Shown piece by piece: positions 26,558-34,701 of a stretch of 64,000 nucleotides of DNA; within the stretch, counting starts at the first letter, position 1; every line of letters starts with the position of its first letter. Below the pieces are notes generated by a model. The model did not search any database. It worked only from the letters and a program-made list of their open reading frames with translations, and was not told where the DNA came from. This DNA is from Gordonia hydrophobica NBRC 16057 (lineage in GTDB: Bacteria > Actinomycetota > Actinomycetes > Mycobacteriales > Mycobacteriaceae): the NCBI RefSeq assembly GCF_001592365.1, contig NZ_BCWU01000001.1, forward strand, positions 124,001 through 188,000. Reading direction: 5' to 3'. The position numbers and the translations under genes were made by a program.

Positions 26558-27169
26558 TCAGTCGGATTCTGCGGTCATGCGCACCGTGCAGGTGGTGGCC
26601 GAGGTGAACGGCAGCAGTGAGACGGTGCCGCCGTCGCGCGTGGCCAGCCCGTCGAGCATCCCGGCGTGGAGGGCGCAGATGAGGCCCTGGTGAGAGTCGA
26701 CGAGCTCGCGGAAGGGGCAGTTCCGCAGCTCGATCGCGGATTCGCGCAAGTCCGGCTCAAACCCGAGTTCGTTCAGAACCAGGGGAGTCAGTGCCGCGTC
26801 GTTGCGCTCGGCGGCTAGCCGAGCTCCCCAGTCGCGACCGGCTGAACGCGCCGCCGCCGCGGGGTCGTCACTGCTGCTCGCCAGGTGTTCGACCAGGACT
26901 TCGGCCAGCACTTCATAGTTGCGATGGCCGATGCGGGCGCCGCGGGCGGTGGCGGAGTAGACGGTCAACGGTCGTCCGCGGCCTCCGTCGGTACGACCGC
27001 GCTGCACGATCAGCCCGGCGTCGCGGAGTGCGGCGGCGTGCAGTCGTACCGAGTTCGGATGCAGGCCGAGGGTCGTGGCGAGGTCGTCGACGCTCGGCGG
27101 CGTCGATGCAGCGCGAATGGCGGCGAGCAGCTTCCCGCGGGTTCCGTCGACGCTGATCTCCGTCCCCAT
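26558..27169 (-). CDS. Winged-helix regulator with cysteine motif (SufR/ArsR-like)
   Basis: A 203-residue regulator from ATG 27169. The N-terminal helix-turn-helix (LLAAIRAASTPPSVDDLATTLGLHPNSVRLHAAAL) and wing (RGRTDGGRGRPLTVY) are of the ArsR/DeoR-like kind found in SufR. The C-terminal region has Cys residues in RNCPFREL, GLICALH and TTCTVRM that could bind an Fe-S cluster, as in SufR. It is divergent from a DUF2249 gene across a perfect 17-bp palindrome. A redox or nitric-oxide signal is plausible but is an inference from family and context. Confidence 0.8.
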   Translation of the reverse strand: MGTEISVDGTRGKLLAAIRAASTPPSVDDLATTLGLHPNSVRLHAAALRDAGLIVQRGRTDGGRGRPLTVYSATARGARIGHRNYEVLAEVLVEHLASSSDDPAAAARSAGRDWGARLAAERNDAALTPLVLNELGFEPDLRESAIELRNCPFRELVDSHQGLICALHAGMLDGLATRDGGTVSLLPFTSATTCTVRMTAESD

Positions 27170-27215
27170 GAGTGTGCTCCTTCTCGCGGTTGGATTAGTC
27201 GTCCCGGCTATTTTC

Positions 27216-27232
27216 TCACAATCAGATTGTGA
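27216..27232. promoter_or_regulatory. Operator of the SufR-like regulator
   Basis: A perfect palindrome TCACAATC-A-GATTGTGA between the divergent regulator and DUF2249 genes. It abuts a TCTAAT -10-like hexamer (27233-27238) of the DUF2249 gene, so binding would block that promoter. Confidence 0.75.
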
Positions 27233-27268
27233 TCTAATGAGGCGCACCGACTATGGAAGGACTTCACC

Positions 27269-27550
27269 ATGCAGGAACTGCCCATCACCGAGGCTGCCTC
27301 CACCTGTACCTGCGAAGAGGAGCACGGCCTCCCCGAACTGGATGCCAGCGCCATTCCGCACGCGATCCGTCATGGTGCGGTCATCGGCGCCTTCCAGCAG
27401 GTCCGACCCGGTGCGGCGATGGTGCTCGTCGCGCCGCACGACCCCAAGCCGTTGCTCGGACAGCTGGTGCAGATCGAGGGCGACGCCATCGAGATCAGCT
27501 ACGTGCAGCAGGGTCCCGACGCGTGGAAGATCCGCCTCGGACGCAAGTGA
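27269..27550 (+). CDS. DUF2249 domain protein
   Basis: A 93-residue protein. The first 25 residues include a Cys-rich stretch (STCTCEEEHG), and the rest is a DUF2249 domain (LDASAIPHAIRHGAVIGAFQQVRPG to MVLVAPHDPKPLLGQL), a TusA-like small fold. Such proteins accompany hemerythrin, Fe-S or nitric-oxide-response genes in many bacteria. Its promoter contains the palindrome of the divergent Fe-S-type regulator, so it is almost certainly that regulator's target. The biochemical role is unknown. Confidence 0.85.
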   Translation: MQELPITEAASTCTCEEEHGLPELDASAIPHAIRHGAVIGAFQQVRPGAAMVLVAPHDPKPLLGQLVQIEGDAIEISYVQQGPDAWKIRLGRK

Positions 27551-27733
27551 ACGAGGCTCGGCCGCAAGTGAACTCAGTGCGGCGGCGTGATTCGATCTCG
27601 GCATCGAGCGCGCCGCCGTTTGCGTCCCCGCAGGCCGCCCACCCGGTTGCACCCGCGCGTCCGGCTACTACGCTTGCCGTCGAAGACTGTTCATTCGGTC
27701 GTCGAGCACGGCGGCCCAGCGTTGGGAGTTCAT

Positions 27734-28582
27734 GTGAATCTGATCGGCGTGATCGGCGGCGGCACCATGGGAGCGGGCATCGCTGAGGTATGTGCCAAGG
27801 CAGGCAGCGACGTCCTGGTCTTGGAGACCACGCGGGAGTTCGCCGACGCGGCCGCCGCGCGGATCGAGAAGTCGATCAGCCGCGGCGTGACCAAGGGCAA
27901 GATCTCGCAGGAGGACGCCGACGCGGCCATCGCACGCGTGAAGGTCACGCTCGACGTCAACGAGTTCGCGGACCGCGAGTTGGTGGTTGAGGCGGCGCCC
28001 GAGGTCGAGGCGATCAAACACGACATCTTCGCCAAACTCGACGCCGTCGTGAAGCCCGAGGCCATCCTCGCGACCAACACCTCGTCGATCCCGATCATCA
28101 AGATCGCGGCGGCCAGCCAGCACCCCGAGCGCGTGGTCGGCGTCCACTTCTTCAACCCGGTGCCGGTGATGCCGCTCGTCGAGATCATCTCCGCACTCAC
28201 CACCGCGCCGGAGACCGCTGAGTCCGTCACCGACTACGCCAAGAACGTCCTCGGCAAGACCACCGTCCAGTGCGGTGACCGCTCGGGCTTCATCGTCAAC
28301 GCACTCCTGATCCCGTACCTGTGCCAGGCCATTCGCATGTACGACTCCGGCTACGCCAGCGCCGAGGACATCGACGCCGCGATGAAGGGCGGCTGCGGTT
28401 ACCCGATGGGTCCGCTGACCCTCTGCGACACCGTCGGCCTCGACATCTGCCTCGCTGCGGCCGAGTCGCTGTACGCCGAGTTCGCCGAGCCGCACTTCGC
28501 GCCGCCGGCCCTGCTGCGTCGGATGGTCGACGCCGGCCGCCTGGGCCGCAAGAGCGGCCGCGGGTTCTACGACTACAACTGA
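27734..28582 (+). CDS. 3-hydroxybutyryl-CoA dehydrogenase
   Basis: A 282-residue NAD(P)-dependent enzyme oxidising 3-hydroxyacyl-CoA to 3-oxoacyl-CoA in short-chain fatty acid or butyrate-type metabolism. The dinucleotide motif GVIGGGTMGAG is at residues 5-15. The catalytic His138-Glu150 pair lies in VGVHFFNPVPVMPLVEI, and the C-terminal dimer helix contains YPMGPLTLCDTVGLD. GTG 27734 gives the family N-terminus; the open frame upstream has no similarity. No other beta-oxidation gene is adjacent. Confidence 0.95.
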   Translation: MNLIGVIGGGTMGAGIAEVCAKAGSDVLVLETTREFADAAAARIEKSISRGVTKGKISQEDADAAIARVKVTLDVNEFADRELVVEAAPEVEAIKHDIFAKLDAVVKPEAILATNTSSIPIIKIAAASQHPERVVGVHFFNPVPVMPLVEIISALTTAPETAESVTDYAKNVLGKTTVQCGDRSGFIVNALLIPYLCQAIRMYDSGYASAEDIDAAMKGGCGYPMGPLTLCDTVGLDICLAAAESLYAEFAEPHFAPPALLRRMVDAGRLGRKSGRGFYDYN

Positions 28583-28602
28583 CGGCGTCTTAGCGCTGCT
28601 AC

Positions 28603-28676
28603 CGGATAGGATTCCCCGCTCGGCGACGGCATGTCTGTTTGACGATATGGCGGCACTGAGCGGGGAATTCTGTCCG
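28603..28676 (+). other. Long leader hairpin upstream of the ABC-F gene
   Basis: Arms 28603-28621 and 28658-28676 pair over 19 bp if G-U pairs are allowed. The innermost 11 bp (ATTCCCCGCTC/GAGCGGGGAAT) are perfect. The loop is 36 nt. It lies between the hbd stop and the ABC-F start and could be a terminator, an attenuator of the ABC-F gene, or a small mobile repeat. Confidence 0.6.
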
Positions 28677-28748
28677 ATCGGCTGCTGACCCGCCGGCATC
28701 CAGACCCGCCCATGCGGTCTCGGTCGGTCCGAGTGCGACCATGGACGC

Positions 28749-30395
28749 ATGACCGCAACCCTTGTCGCCAAGAACGTCTCCGGCGGCTACGCGCATCGCG
28801 TCCTGTTCGACGATCTGGATCTGACGGTGGCGCCGGGCGATGTGATCGGCGTCGTCGGCGCCAACGGCGCGGGCAAGTCGACGCTGTTGCGGGTGCTGGC
28901 CGGTGAGCTGGCACCGCTGAGCGGAACCGTCACGCGGTCGCCGTCCGACGCCTTCGTCGGCTGGCTGCCGCAGGAGCACGAGCGAGTCGCGGGCGAGACG
29001 GTGGGACAGTACGTCGCACGTCGCACCGGGTGCGCGGCGGCGACGGCCGCGATGGAGGCGGCCGCAGAACTGCTGGCCGACTCGGGCGACGGCGCCGATG
29101 CCTACTCCGCTGCGCTCGACCACTGGTTGGCGACCGGGGCGCCGGACCTGGACGAACGACTACCGGCGGTGCTGGCCGACCTCGGCCTCGACACCGGCGA
29201 CACGTCGCCCGAATCTCAACTGATGACCGGACTCTCCGGCGGACAGGCGGCCCGGGTGGGCCTGGCCGCATTGCTGTGCTCACGCTTCGACATCGTGCTG
29301 CTCGACGAACCGACCAACGACCTCGACCTGGACGGACTGGCGAGATTGGAGGAGGTCGTCACGGGCATGCGCGGCGGCGTCGTCCTCGTCAGTCACGACC
29401 GGGAGTTCCTGGCGCGCAGCGTCACTCGGGTGCTGGAACTCGACCTCGCGCAGCACACCAACACCGTGTACGGCGGTGGATACGAGAGCTACCTCGACGA
29501 GCGTGAGGTAGCACGACGGCACCGGCGCGAGGAGTACGAGGAGTACGCCGAGCGCAAGGCCGACCTCGTCGCCCGCGCCCGCGTGCAGCGCGAATGGTCC
29601 AGCCAGGGCGTGCGCAATGCGATGAAGAAGAATCCCGACAACGACAAGGTGCGTCGGAAGGCGGCGTCGGAGTCGAGCGAGAAACAGGCACAGAAGGTGC
29701 GCCAGATGGAGAGTCGGATCGCCCGACTGGAAGAGGTCGTCGAGCCGCGCAAGGAGTGGGTTCTCGAGTTCACGATCGGTGCGGCGCCGCGATCGAGTTC
29801 CGTGGTCGCGACCCTCAACGACGCTGCGCTGCAGCAGGGCGATTTCCACTTCGGGCCGGTCTCGGTGCAGGTCAATGCGGGGGAGCGGATCGGCATCACC
29901 GGACCGAACGGCGCGGGGAAGTCGACGTTGCTCCGGCTGCTGCTCGGGCATACGTCACCGGATTCGGGTACCGCGCACCTCGGGGCGAACGTCGCCATCG
30001 GTGAGATCGATCAAGCACGCGGACTGTTCGCCGGGCCGGAACCGCTCGCCGATCGGTTTGAGGAATTGGTGCCGGAGTTCACCACCGAAGAGGTCCGCAC
30101 CCTGCTTGCGAAGTTCGGTCTGCGCGCCGACCACGTCGGTCGTGCCACGCGCGACCTCTCGCCGGGTGAGCGCACGCGCGCGGCGCTGGCGCTGCTGCAG
30201 GCCCGCGGTGTCAACGTCCTCGTCCTCGACGAGCCCACCAACCACCTCGACCTTCCCGCGATCGAACAATTGGAGCAGGCCCTCGAGTCCTACGACGGTG
30301 CGCTCCTCCTCGTCACGCACGACCGCCGGATGCTCGAGAACGTCAACGTCGATCGTCGCTGGCACGTCGAGCGCGGCGTCGTCACTGAGCGCTGA
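28749..30395 (+). CDS. ABC-F family ATPase
   Basis: A 548-residue soluble protein with two ABC cassettes and no membrane helices. Cassette 1 has GANGAGKST (36-44), LSGGQAARV and [13 protein letters not shown]. Cassette 2 has [18 protein letters not shown] and [12 protein letters not shown]. Between them is a charged coiled-coil linker (about 250-330, [15 protein letters not shown] to [19 protein letters not shown]), the part that reaches into the ribosome. Members either rescue stalled ribosomes or protect them from antibiotics; the sequence alone does not decide. It ends at a 32-bp terminator palindrome. Confidence 0.93.
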   Translation: MTATLVAKNVSGGYAHRVLFDDLDLTVAPGDVIGVVGANGAGKSTLLRVLAGELAPLSGTVTRSPSDAFVGWLPQEHERVAGETVGQYVARRTGCAAATAAMEAAAELLADSGDGADAYSAALDHWLATGAPDLDERLPAVLADLGLDTGDTSPESQLMTGLSGGQAARVGLAALLCSRFDIVLLDEPTNDLDLDGLARLEEVVTGMRGGVVLVSHDREFLARSVTRVLELDLAQHTNTVYGGGYESYLDEREVARRHRREEYEEYAERKADLVARARVQREWSSQGVRNAMKKNPDNDKVRRKAASESSEKQAQKVRQMESRIARLEEVVEPRKEWVLEFTIGAAPRSSSVVATLNDAALQQGDFHFGPVSVQVNAGERIGITGPNGAGKSTLLRLLLGHTSPDSGTAHLGANVAIGEIDQARGLFAGPEPLADRFEELVPEFTTEEVRTLLAKFGLRADHVGRATRDLSPGERTRAALALLQARGVNVLVLDEPTNHLDLPAIEQLEQALESYDGALLLVTHDRRMLENVNVDRRWHVERGVVTER

Positions 30396-30404
30396 GGCAG
30401 ACAA

Positions 30405-30436
30405 GATCGGCCGACGCCCGCGGGCGTCGGCCGATC
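30405..30436. terminator. Bidirectional terminator
   Basis: A 32-bp perfect palindrome (GATCGGCCGACGCCCG and its complement) between the convergent ABC-F and nitrobindin-family genes. Confidence 0.85.
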
Positions 30437-30461
30437 GTCGTGCGCTGGTGGTGGGCGTCGA

Positions 30462-31088
30462 TCAGTTGAATTCGGATCCCGGGTGGAAGCGCTGCACGCG
30501 GCGCAGGGTGTTCTGGTCGGTGTGATGCATCTCGGCGCCGGTCGCCGCCAGCTTCAGCAGCAGGTCGGAGGTGTAGCTGAAAGTGTCGGCATCGATGATC
30601 GTGAAGGTGCTCTTGAAGTCCTTGATCTCGGCGCGCTGCATCAGGTACTTGTTCTGCAGGATGCCGTACGACGGGTCGCCGGGGGTGGCGTCGAAGTGGA
30701 TCTCGGTGTCGTGCGGGCCTGCCGAACTGCCTGCCTGGATCGCGATGCCGCGGCCGAAGACCACGGTGCGCATCACCTCTCCGTTGGCCTTGTCCCACAG
30801 GAGGAAGCCGACCTCGTCGTGGAAGGCGTCCATGCCTTCTTCGCCGTGGCGCCAGGCGGTCATCGTGTAGTTCATTCCCCAGAGGGTCTGCTGGCCGTTC
30901 TCCTGGATCGGAATCGGCTTGAACACGGCCCGCTCGAAGTACGAGGTGTGGCTCGTCTCGTCGTCGGTGTTGTGATACGAGAGATCGACGCCCACATCTC
31001 CCTCCCAGACGCCGACCAGCGGCGTCAACGGGCCGAGTTTCTGCGGTCCACGGATGTCTTTGAGGTCGGGGATGGCGGGTGTGCTCAT
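30462..31088 (-). CDS. Nitrobindin-family heme-binding beta-barrel protein (DUF1794)
   Basis: A 208-residue protein from ATG 31088, which follows GGAGA. The N-terminal signature LVGVWEGDVGVD corresponds to the GxWxGxG motif of nitrobindins, long annotated as FABP-like proteins. The C-terminal FHPGSEF carries a candidate heme-ligand His. Related proteins bind ferric heme and nitric oxide or degrade peroxynitrite. The promoter region upstream contains a strong double dyad, and a MarR gene sits just beyond it in the same direction. Confidence 0.88.
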   Translation of the reverse strand: MSTPAIPDLKDIRGPQKLGPLTPLVGVWEGDVGVDLSYHNTDDETSHTSYFERAVFKPIPIQENGQQTLWGMNYTMTAWRHGEEGMDAFHDEVGFLLWDKANGEVMRTVVFGRGIAIQAGSSAGPHDTEIHFDATPGDPSYGILQNKYLMQRAEIKDFKSTFTIIDADTFSYTSDLLLKLAATGAEMHHTDQNTLRRVQRFHPGSEFN

Positions 31089-31164
31089 GACTTCTCCAAT
31101 CGTCGGGGCTGACGAGCGTCGGCGGTCAACGCATAGTTTGCGCTGGCACATGTATTGCTCAGCG

Positions 31165-31189
31165 CAAGTCTTGCACAAAGCAAGACTTG
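31165..31189. promoter_or_regulatory. MarR-type double dyad upstream of the nitrobindin-family gene
   Basis: An inverted repeat with perfect 10-bp arms, CAAGTCTTGC-ACAAA-GCAAGACTTG. Each arm contains its own palindrome (CAAGTCTTG and CAAGACTTG), 16 bp apart centre to centre, and the middle reads TTGC-N5-GCAA, a MarR-like core. A second small palindrome CTTTG-GT-CAAAG is at 31207-31218. Confidence 0.7.
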
Positions 31190-31234
31190 ATTCAGTCAAA
31201 TCAGCGCTTTGGTCAAAGGAGGTCGGTCAGCCGG

Positions 31235-31726
31235 TCACATCGGGAGATGGCGACGCTGTTCGTCGCCGGCCGACGCGGTGAGCGGGACGTGCAGTTGTGT
31301 CAGTGCTGCGGCACATGCCGCCCGGACGTCGGGACTCAACGCGGCGAGTGCTGAGCTCAACTCGCGGCGACGATGGGTGGTCACGCTGCGGACCGTCTCG
31401 CGACCGACGTCGGTCAGCGCCAAGGTGACGACGCTGCGGTTGTCGGGAGCTGTCCCGCGCACCAGATGCCCGGAGGTGTGCAGGCGGTCGGCGAGGCGAG
31501 TGATCGACGAGCCGACCACGCCCAGCGCCGCCGCACACGCGGTGGAACTCGCCGGCCCGATCTCCTCGAGAATCAGGAGGAGTCGGAATTGAGGCAGGGA
31601 GACGTCCAGATCCTCCACGCTGCGCAGGGCGAGGCCGACGAGGTCCCTGGTCGCGGTCTCGAATGCGAGGATCTCCGTATCGAGCACGCTGCTCGACGGC
31701 TGGTCGGCTGCGGCGGCGTCATCCAT
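31235..31726 (-). CDS. MarR family transcriptional regulator
   Basis: A 163-residue winged-helix protein: VSLPQFRLLLILEEIGPASSTACAAALGV, recognition helix VGSSITRLADRLHTSGHLV, and wing RGTAPDNRSVVTLALTDVG. It precedes the nitrobindin-family gene in the same orientation, with the double dyad in the 146-bp gap between them. A role in controlling that gene is likely. No effector can be inferred. Confidence 0.9.
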   Translation of the reverse strand: MDDAAAADQPSSSVLDTEILAFETATRDLVGLALRSVEDLDVSLPQFRLLLILEEIGPASSTACAAALGVVGSSITRLADRLHTSGHLVRGTAPDNRSVVTLALTDVGRETVRSVTTHRRRELSSALAALSPDVRAACAAALTQLHVPLTASAGDEQRRHLPM

Positions 31727-31761
31727 GCGGCGAGTATGGCACGCGGGTCAGACAGGGGAGA

Positions 31762-32067
31762 TCAGGCGTCGCGCAGGTGTTCCTCGACTCGTTCCACCTT
31801 GTGGGTGAGCTGTCCGGAGAACCCGTCGCGCATATCGGCCTTCAACACCAGGCTGACGCGAGGGCTGGTGGCGGCCACGGCTTCGCAGGCGGCTTTGATG
31901 ACGGCCATGCACTCGTCCCACTCGCCTTCGATGGTGGTGAACATCGAGGTCGTCTCATTCGGCAGACCTGATGCGCGGACAACGCGCACGGCTTCGGCGA
32001 CGGCGGCGCTGACCGACCCGTCGGCACTGTCGGAGGTACCCGGGGCGATGGAGAAGGCGAAGAGCAT
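31762..32067 (-). CDS. MTH1187/YkoF-type thiamine-binding protein
   Basis: A 101-residue protein of the MTH1187 (DUF77) family: FAFSIAPGTSD at the N-terminus, SGLPNETTSMFTTIEGEWDECMAVI in the middle and VSLVLKADMRDG near the end. The ferredoxin-like fold binds thiamine or its hydroxymethylpyrimidine part in characterised relatives. It stands alone; its partner transporter is not in the window. Assignment is by overall pattern. Confidence 0.8.
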   Translation of the reverse strand: MLFAFSIAPGTSDSADGSVSAAVAEAVRVVRASGLPNETTSMFTTIEGEWDECMAVIKAACEAVAATSPRVSLVLKADMRDGFSGQLTHKVERVEEHLRDA

Positions 32068-32138
32068 GCTCGCAGATTACTCGGGTCGATGGCCTCATCC
32101 GGCTGACTCGAGGGCCGCGGTCGTGGACAATCAGGGCC

Positions 32139-32483
32139 ATGAGCTACACGCTGGCGTTCTGGTCGGGTGGAGATTCGGATGAGTGCACCGAACTCTTCAA
32201 CCGGTTGCGCGACGGCGAGCATGTCGCCGAAGTCTCTCGGGTCGACGCCGATGGGCTCCTGGTCGCGATTGACGGTCTTGCTGGATGGACCCGCCGCGAC
32301 GCCATGCTGTACCCGCCGGGCGGGGCCGACGACGGTCCGGTGTTCGATACGTTCATCGACGATCAACTCGTCGTCTTCACGGGCTTCGGTGTGGAGCCGG
32401 AGCACATCAACGTCGTCATCGACCTCATGCGCGAGCAGGGGTGCCGACTCTACGACCCGCAGGTCGTCGAGCGTTTCGACTAG
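32139..32483 (+). CDS. Hypothetical protein
   Basis: A 114-residue acidic, soluble protein beginning MSYTLAFWSGGDSDE. It has no signal peptide, membrane segment, Cys cluster or recognisable motif, but codon use and alternating strand/helix pattern (LLVAIDGLAGW, QLVVFTGFGVEPEHINVVIDLMREQG) look like a real compact alpha/beta domain. I cannot assign a family. It is the last gene before the long non-coding stretch. Confidence 0.6.
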   Translation: MSYTLAFWSGGDSDECTELFNRLRDGEHVAEVSRVDADGLLVAIDGLAGWTRRDAMLYPPGGADDGPVFDTFIDDQLVVFTGFGVEPEHINVVIDLMREQGCRLYDPQVVERFD

Positions 32484-32645
32484 GAGAAACGCCCTGGATG
32501 CGCACCCGACACCGTCGGTGATCGGGCGCGTCGTAATGCGTCCTTCCACTGGTGCTCTGCGTTAGCAGCCCGCTGTCGTCGGTGTAGTGCCGACCATATC
32601 GTTCGACTCCGACAATTCTCTCGCACTTGGCGTTGATTCGAACAC

Positions 32646-32674
32646 TTGTATTTATTTAATGTGAGTTGTAACAT
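32646..32674 (+). promoter_or_regulatory. Promoter of the hairpin-array/DUF222 transcript
   Basis: TTGTAT (32646-32651), a 17-bp spacer and TAACAT (32669-32674), inside one of the few AT-rich stretches of the window. Transcription should start near 32681. Confidence 0.6.
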
Positions 32675-32881
32675 GGTATGTACAGCTTGATCGGGATGGC
32701 CGGAAGGTCGTCTCGTGTTGTTTGAGAACTTCATAGCCGTCGCGCACAGGCGACACGGACTACTTCCGTAGCAAGGGGCTTTAAGGGGTGGTCGGTGGGT
32801 GCGCACGGAAGCAGGACCGCCGTCGGCTCGAGGGTTCGGCCGGCAGGGGTTGTGCGGATCGACGCCGAATCGCCGTGAGTC

Positions 32882-32992
32882 GGCTCCTTGGGTTGGAGTC
32901 ACTCCTCGGGTCGGCCCCTGGGTAGGGGCTGTGTCTCGGGTCGGCTCCTTGGGTTGGAGTCGCGTCTCGAGTAGGTCCCTTGGGTTGGGGCC
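32882..32992 (+). repeat. Array of four tandem hairpins with covarying stems
   Basis: Four units with a 30-31 bp period. Stems (6 bp) and loops: GGCTCC-TTGGGTT-GGAGTC (32882-32900), GGCCCC-TGGGTA-GGGGCT (32913-32930), GGCTCC-TTGGGTT-GGAGTC (32943-32961), GGTCCC-TTGGGTT-GGGGCC (32974-32992). Changes in one arm are matched in the other, the loop is conserved, and the linkers share TC(T/C)CGGGTCGG-like sequence. A partial fifth unit may follow (GGGTCGGCGGCC at 33025-33036). Confidence 0.8.
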
Positions 32993-33297
32993 GGGCGATG
33001 CGGGTGATCTAGTGCCGGGCCTTCGGGTCGGCGGCCTGTCCTGCGACGTCGCCAGACCACCCTCCCTTCTCGGGGTTTCGGGTGCGTCTGGCGGCGGGGG
33101 TGACTGCTTGCGTCGGGTTCGGTGTCGTGCGTGTTGTCCACGTCAGCGGCGCGTCGACGTCGGGTACTCGGTGATCCCGGGCCCCGATGTCGGCTTGCCG
33201 CTTCACATTTCGGGTGCGCTCTCGATCGGAGCGGGCCCAGCCAAGATCGCGACCCGTATCGGGTCGCGTTCGCCAACAAGGGCAAGGGGGATTTGCC

Positions 33298-34665
33298 ATG
33301 GCCATTGTCGACGTCATCACTGAATTCGCTGACGCGCTCATCGAAGCGCTCAGCCCACCCACTCTCGCTGCACCCGGAGGAGAACTCGCCCGTTTATGCG
33401 CGACTCCTTCCACGGTCGGTTTCGATGATCAGGTCATCGGGCAGACGATGGTGCAGTTGACTCGGGTGGTCAATCTCGCTGGGACGGCGATGTCGGGGTT
33501 GACCGACGCCGCCGGCCGAGCCGGACTACCGGCTCGGAAACGAGTCAAAACCAGCACCGACCTGCTCAAGCAGTTGGGCATCACGCCCGCGGCCGCGCAT
33601 CGGTACGCGCGGACCGGGCACGCCGCGCACACGATGCCGGGCGTGATGGTTCACGCGAGGACCGGCGGCGTTCCGATCGAACAACTCGATGCCATCGGGA
33701 AAGGCATCTCCTTCGTGGGCAAGCGGGTTCCACTGGATGAGGATCGGCGCGCTGATCTGGCTCGGCGACTGTCCTGCCAGGTCACGCCGGCGGATGTGTC
33801 CCAGCGGGCTCGGGAACTCGCCCTGGAATGGCAGCCGGAGATCGATGAGACTGATCCGGATGCGGTACCGGTCGCGGAGAATCGGGATCTCAATGAGATG
33901 ACGTTGGTGACCGGGGACGACGGCCGCACGACCGGGACGTTTGATCTCGACGCACTGACCGGCGAGGAACTCAATCAGGCGCTCGATCCATTGTGTAAGC
34001 CGATTCCGCAGCCCGACGGCTCGCGAGATCCACGCAACGCTAAGCAACGCCGCGCCGATGCGCTCGCGCAGGTCATTCGCACCTACCTCAACGGGAAGGA
34101 GCGTTCGACGGTCTCGGGAGGAGTTCTTCCGCACGTCACCATGATCGTTCCGACGCAATGCGGTGATGGCACCAGCGCACCAGGTTCGTCGCCCGAGGAT
34201 TCGTCGCAGGTCGCGTCGCTCGGTTTCACCGGCCCGGTCTCTCCGGCGACTGTAGGACTGGTCCTCTGCGAAGCCGCGATGCGCCGCGTGCTCCTCGACC
34301 AGAACTCGGCACCGCTGGACGTCGGCAGGGAGCACCGCTTGGTGACTGCGGGGCTACGCCGGGCGCTGGAAGCCCGCGACCGAGGCTGCGCCTTCCCGGG
34401 CTGCGGACGCCCGATCTCCTGGACCGACGCCCACCACTGCACTCCCTGGTCGGAGGGAGGTGAGACCGCGATCGACAACTGCGTTCTCCTCTGCCGCATG
34501 CACCACACCGTGGTTCATCAGACTGGCTGGGAGGTGTTCATCGGCCACGACCGCCACCCCTGGTTCCGCCCACCCCTCGACCAGGCGAACCCGGATCGCC
34601 ACCGCGAACCGATTCGCTCCAACGCGAGAAGGACGATGACCTCAGCACCAACGGCGGCAGCGTAA
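33298..34665 (+). CDS. DUF222/13E12 family protein with HNH nuclease domain
   Basis: A 455-residue protein of the actinobacterial 13E12 repeat family. Residues about 20-330 form the helical DUF222 domain (a long DUF222 stretch around TDLLKQLGITPAAAHRYAR and DLDALTGEELNQALDPLCK). The C-terminus is an HNH domain: CAFPGCGRPISWTDAHH, then DNCVLLCRMHHTVVH, with the Cys pairs and His residues of a zinc-bound beta-beta-alpha fold. ATG 33298 follows AAGGGGG. Relatives are multicopy in Mycobacterium and Gordonia and are linked to REP13E12 elements. The target DNA is unknown. Confidence 0.92.
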   Translation: MAIVDVITEFADALIEALSPPTLAAPGGELARLCATPSTVGFDDQVIGQTMVQLTRVVNLAGTAMSGLTDAAGRAGLPARKRVKTSTDLLKQLGITPAAAHRYARTGHAAHTMPGVMVHARTGGVPIEQLDAIGKGISFVGKRVPLDEDRRADLARRLSCQVTPADVSQRARELALEWQPEIDETDPDAVPVAENRDLNEMTLVTGDDGRTTGTFDLDALTGEELNQALDPLCKPIPQPDGSRDPRNAKQRRADALAQVIRTYLNGKERSTVSGGVLPHVTMIVPTQCGDGTSAPGSSPEDSSQVASLGFTGPVSPATVGLVLCEAAMRRVLLDQNSAPLDVGREHRLVTAGLRRALEARDRGCAFPGCGRPISWTDAHHCTPWSEGGETAIDNCVLLCRMHHTVVHQTGWEVFIGHDRHPWFRPPLDQANPDRHREPIRSNARRTMTSAPTAAA

Positions 34666-34701
34666 CCACAGCGGAAGCCGTACGACGCAGGAAGCAGCGC
34701 G

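Larger units (their letters stand above)
32484..33297 (+). other. 814-bp non-coding leader region
   Basis: No convincing gene lies here. The first 150 bp are featureless. A good promoter occurs at 32646-32674 in an AT-rich island, four tandem hairpins lie at 32882-32992, and GC-rich sequence without structure I can define follows to a ribosome site (AAGGGGG at about 33286-33292) for the DUF222-HNH gene. A transcript from this promoter would have a leader of about 615 nt. Confidence 0.7.

Noticed and set aside
32882-32992. CRISPR array
   Set aside because: Units are contiguous with no unique spacers of 30 bp or more, and no cas gene is near; each unit is a hairpin with compensating changes.
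32799-33323. Possible 174-residue protein across the hairpin array
   Set aside because: The apparent VGPWVG/VGSLGW peptide repeats only reflect the DNA hairpin repeat; the frame runs past the DUF222-HNH start and has Cys/Arg-rich random ends.
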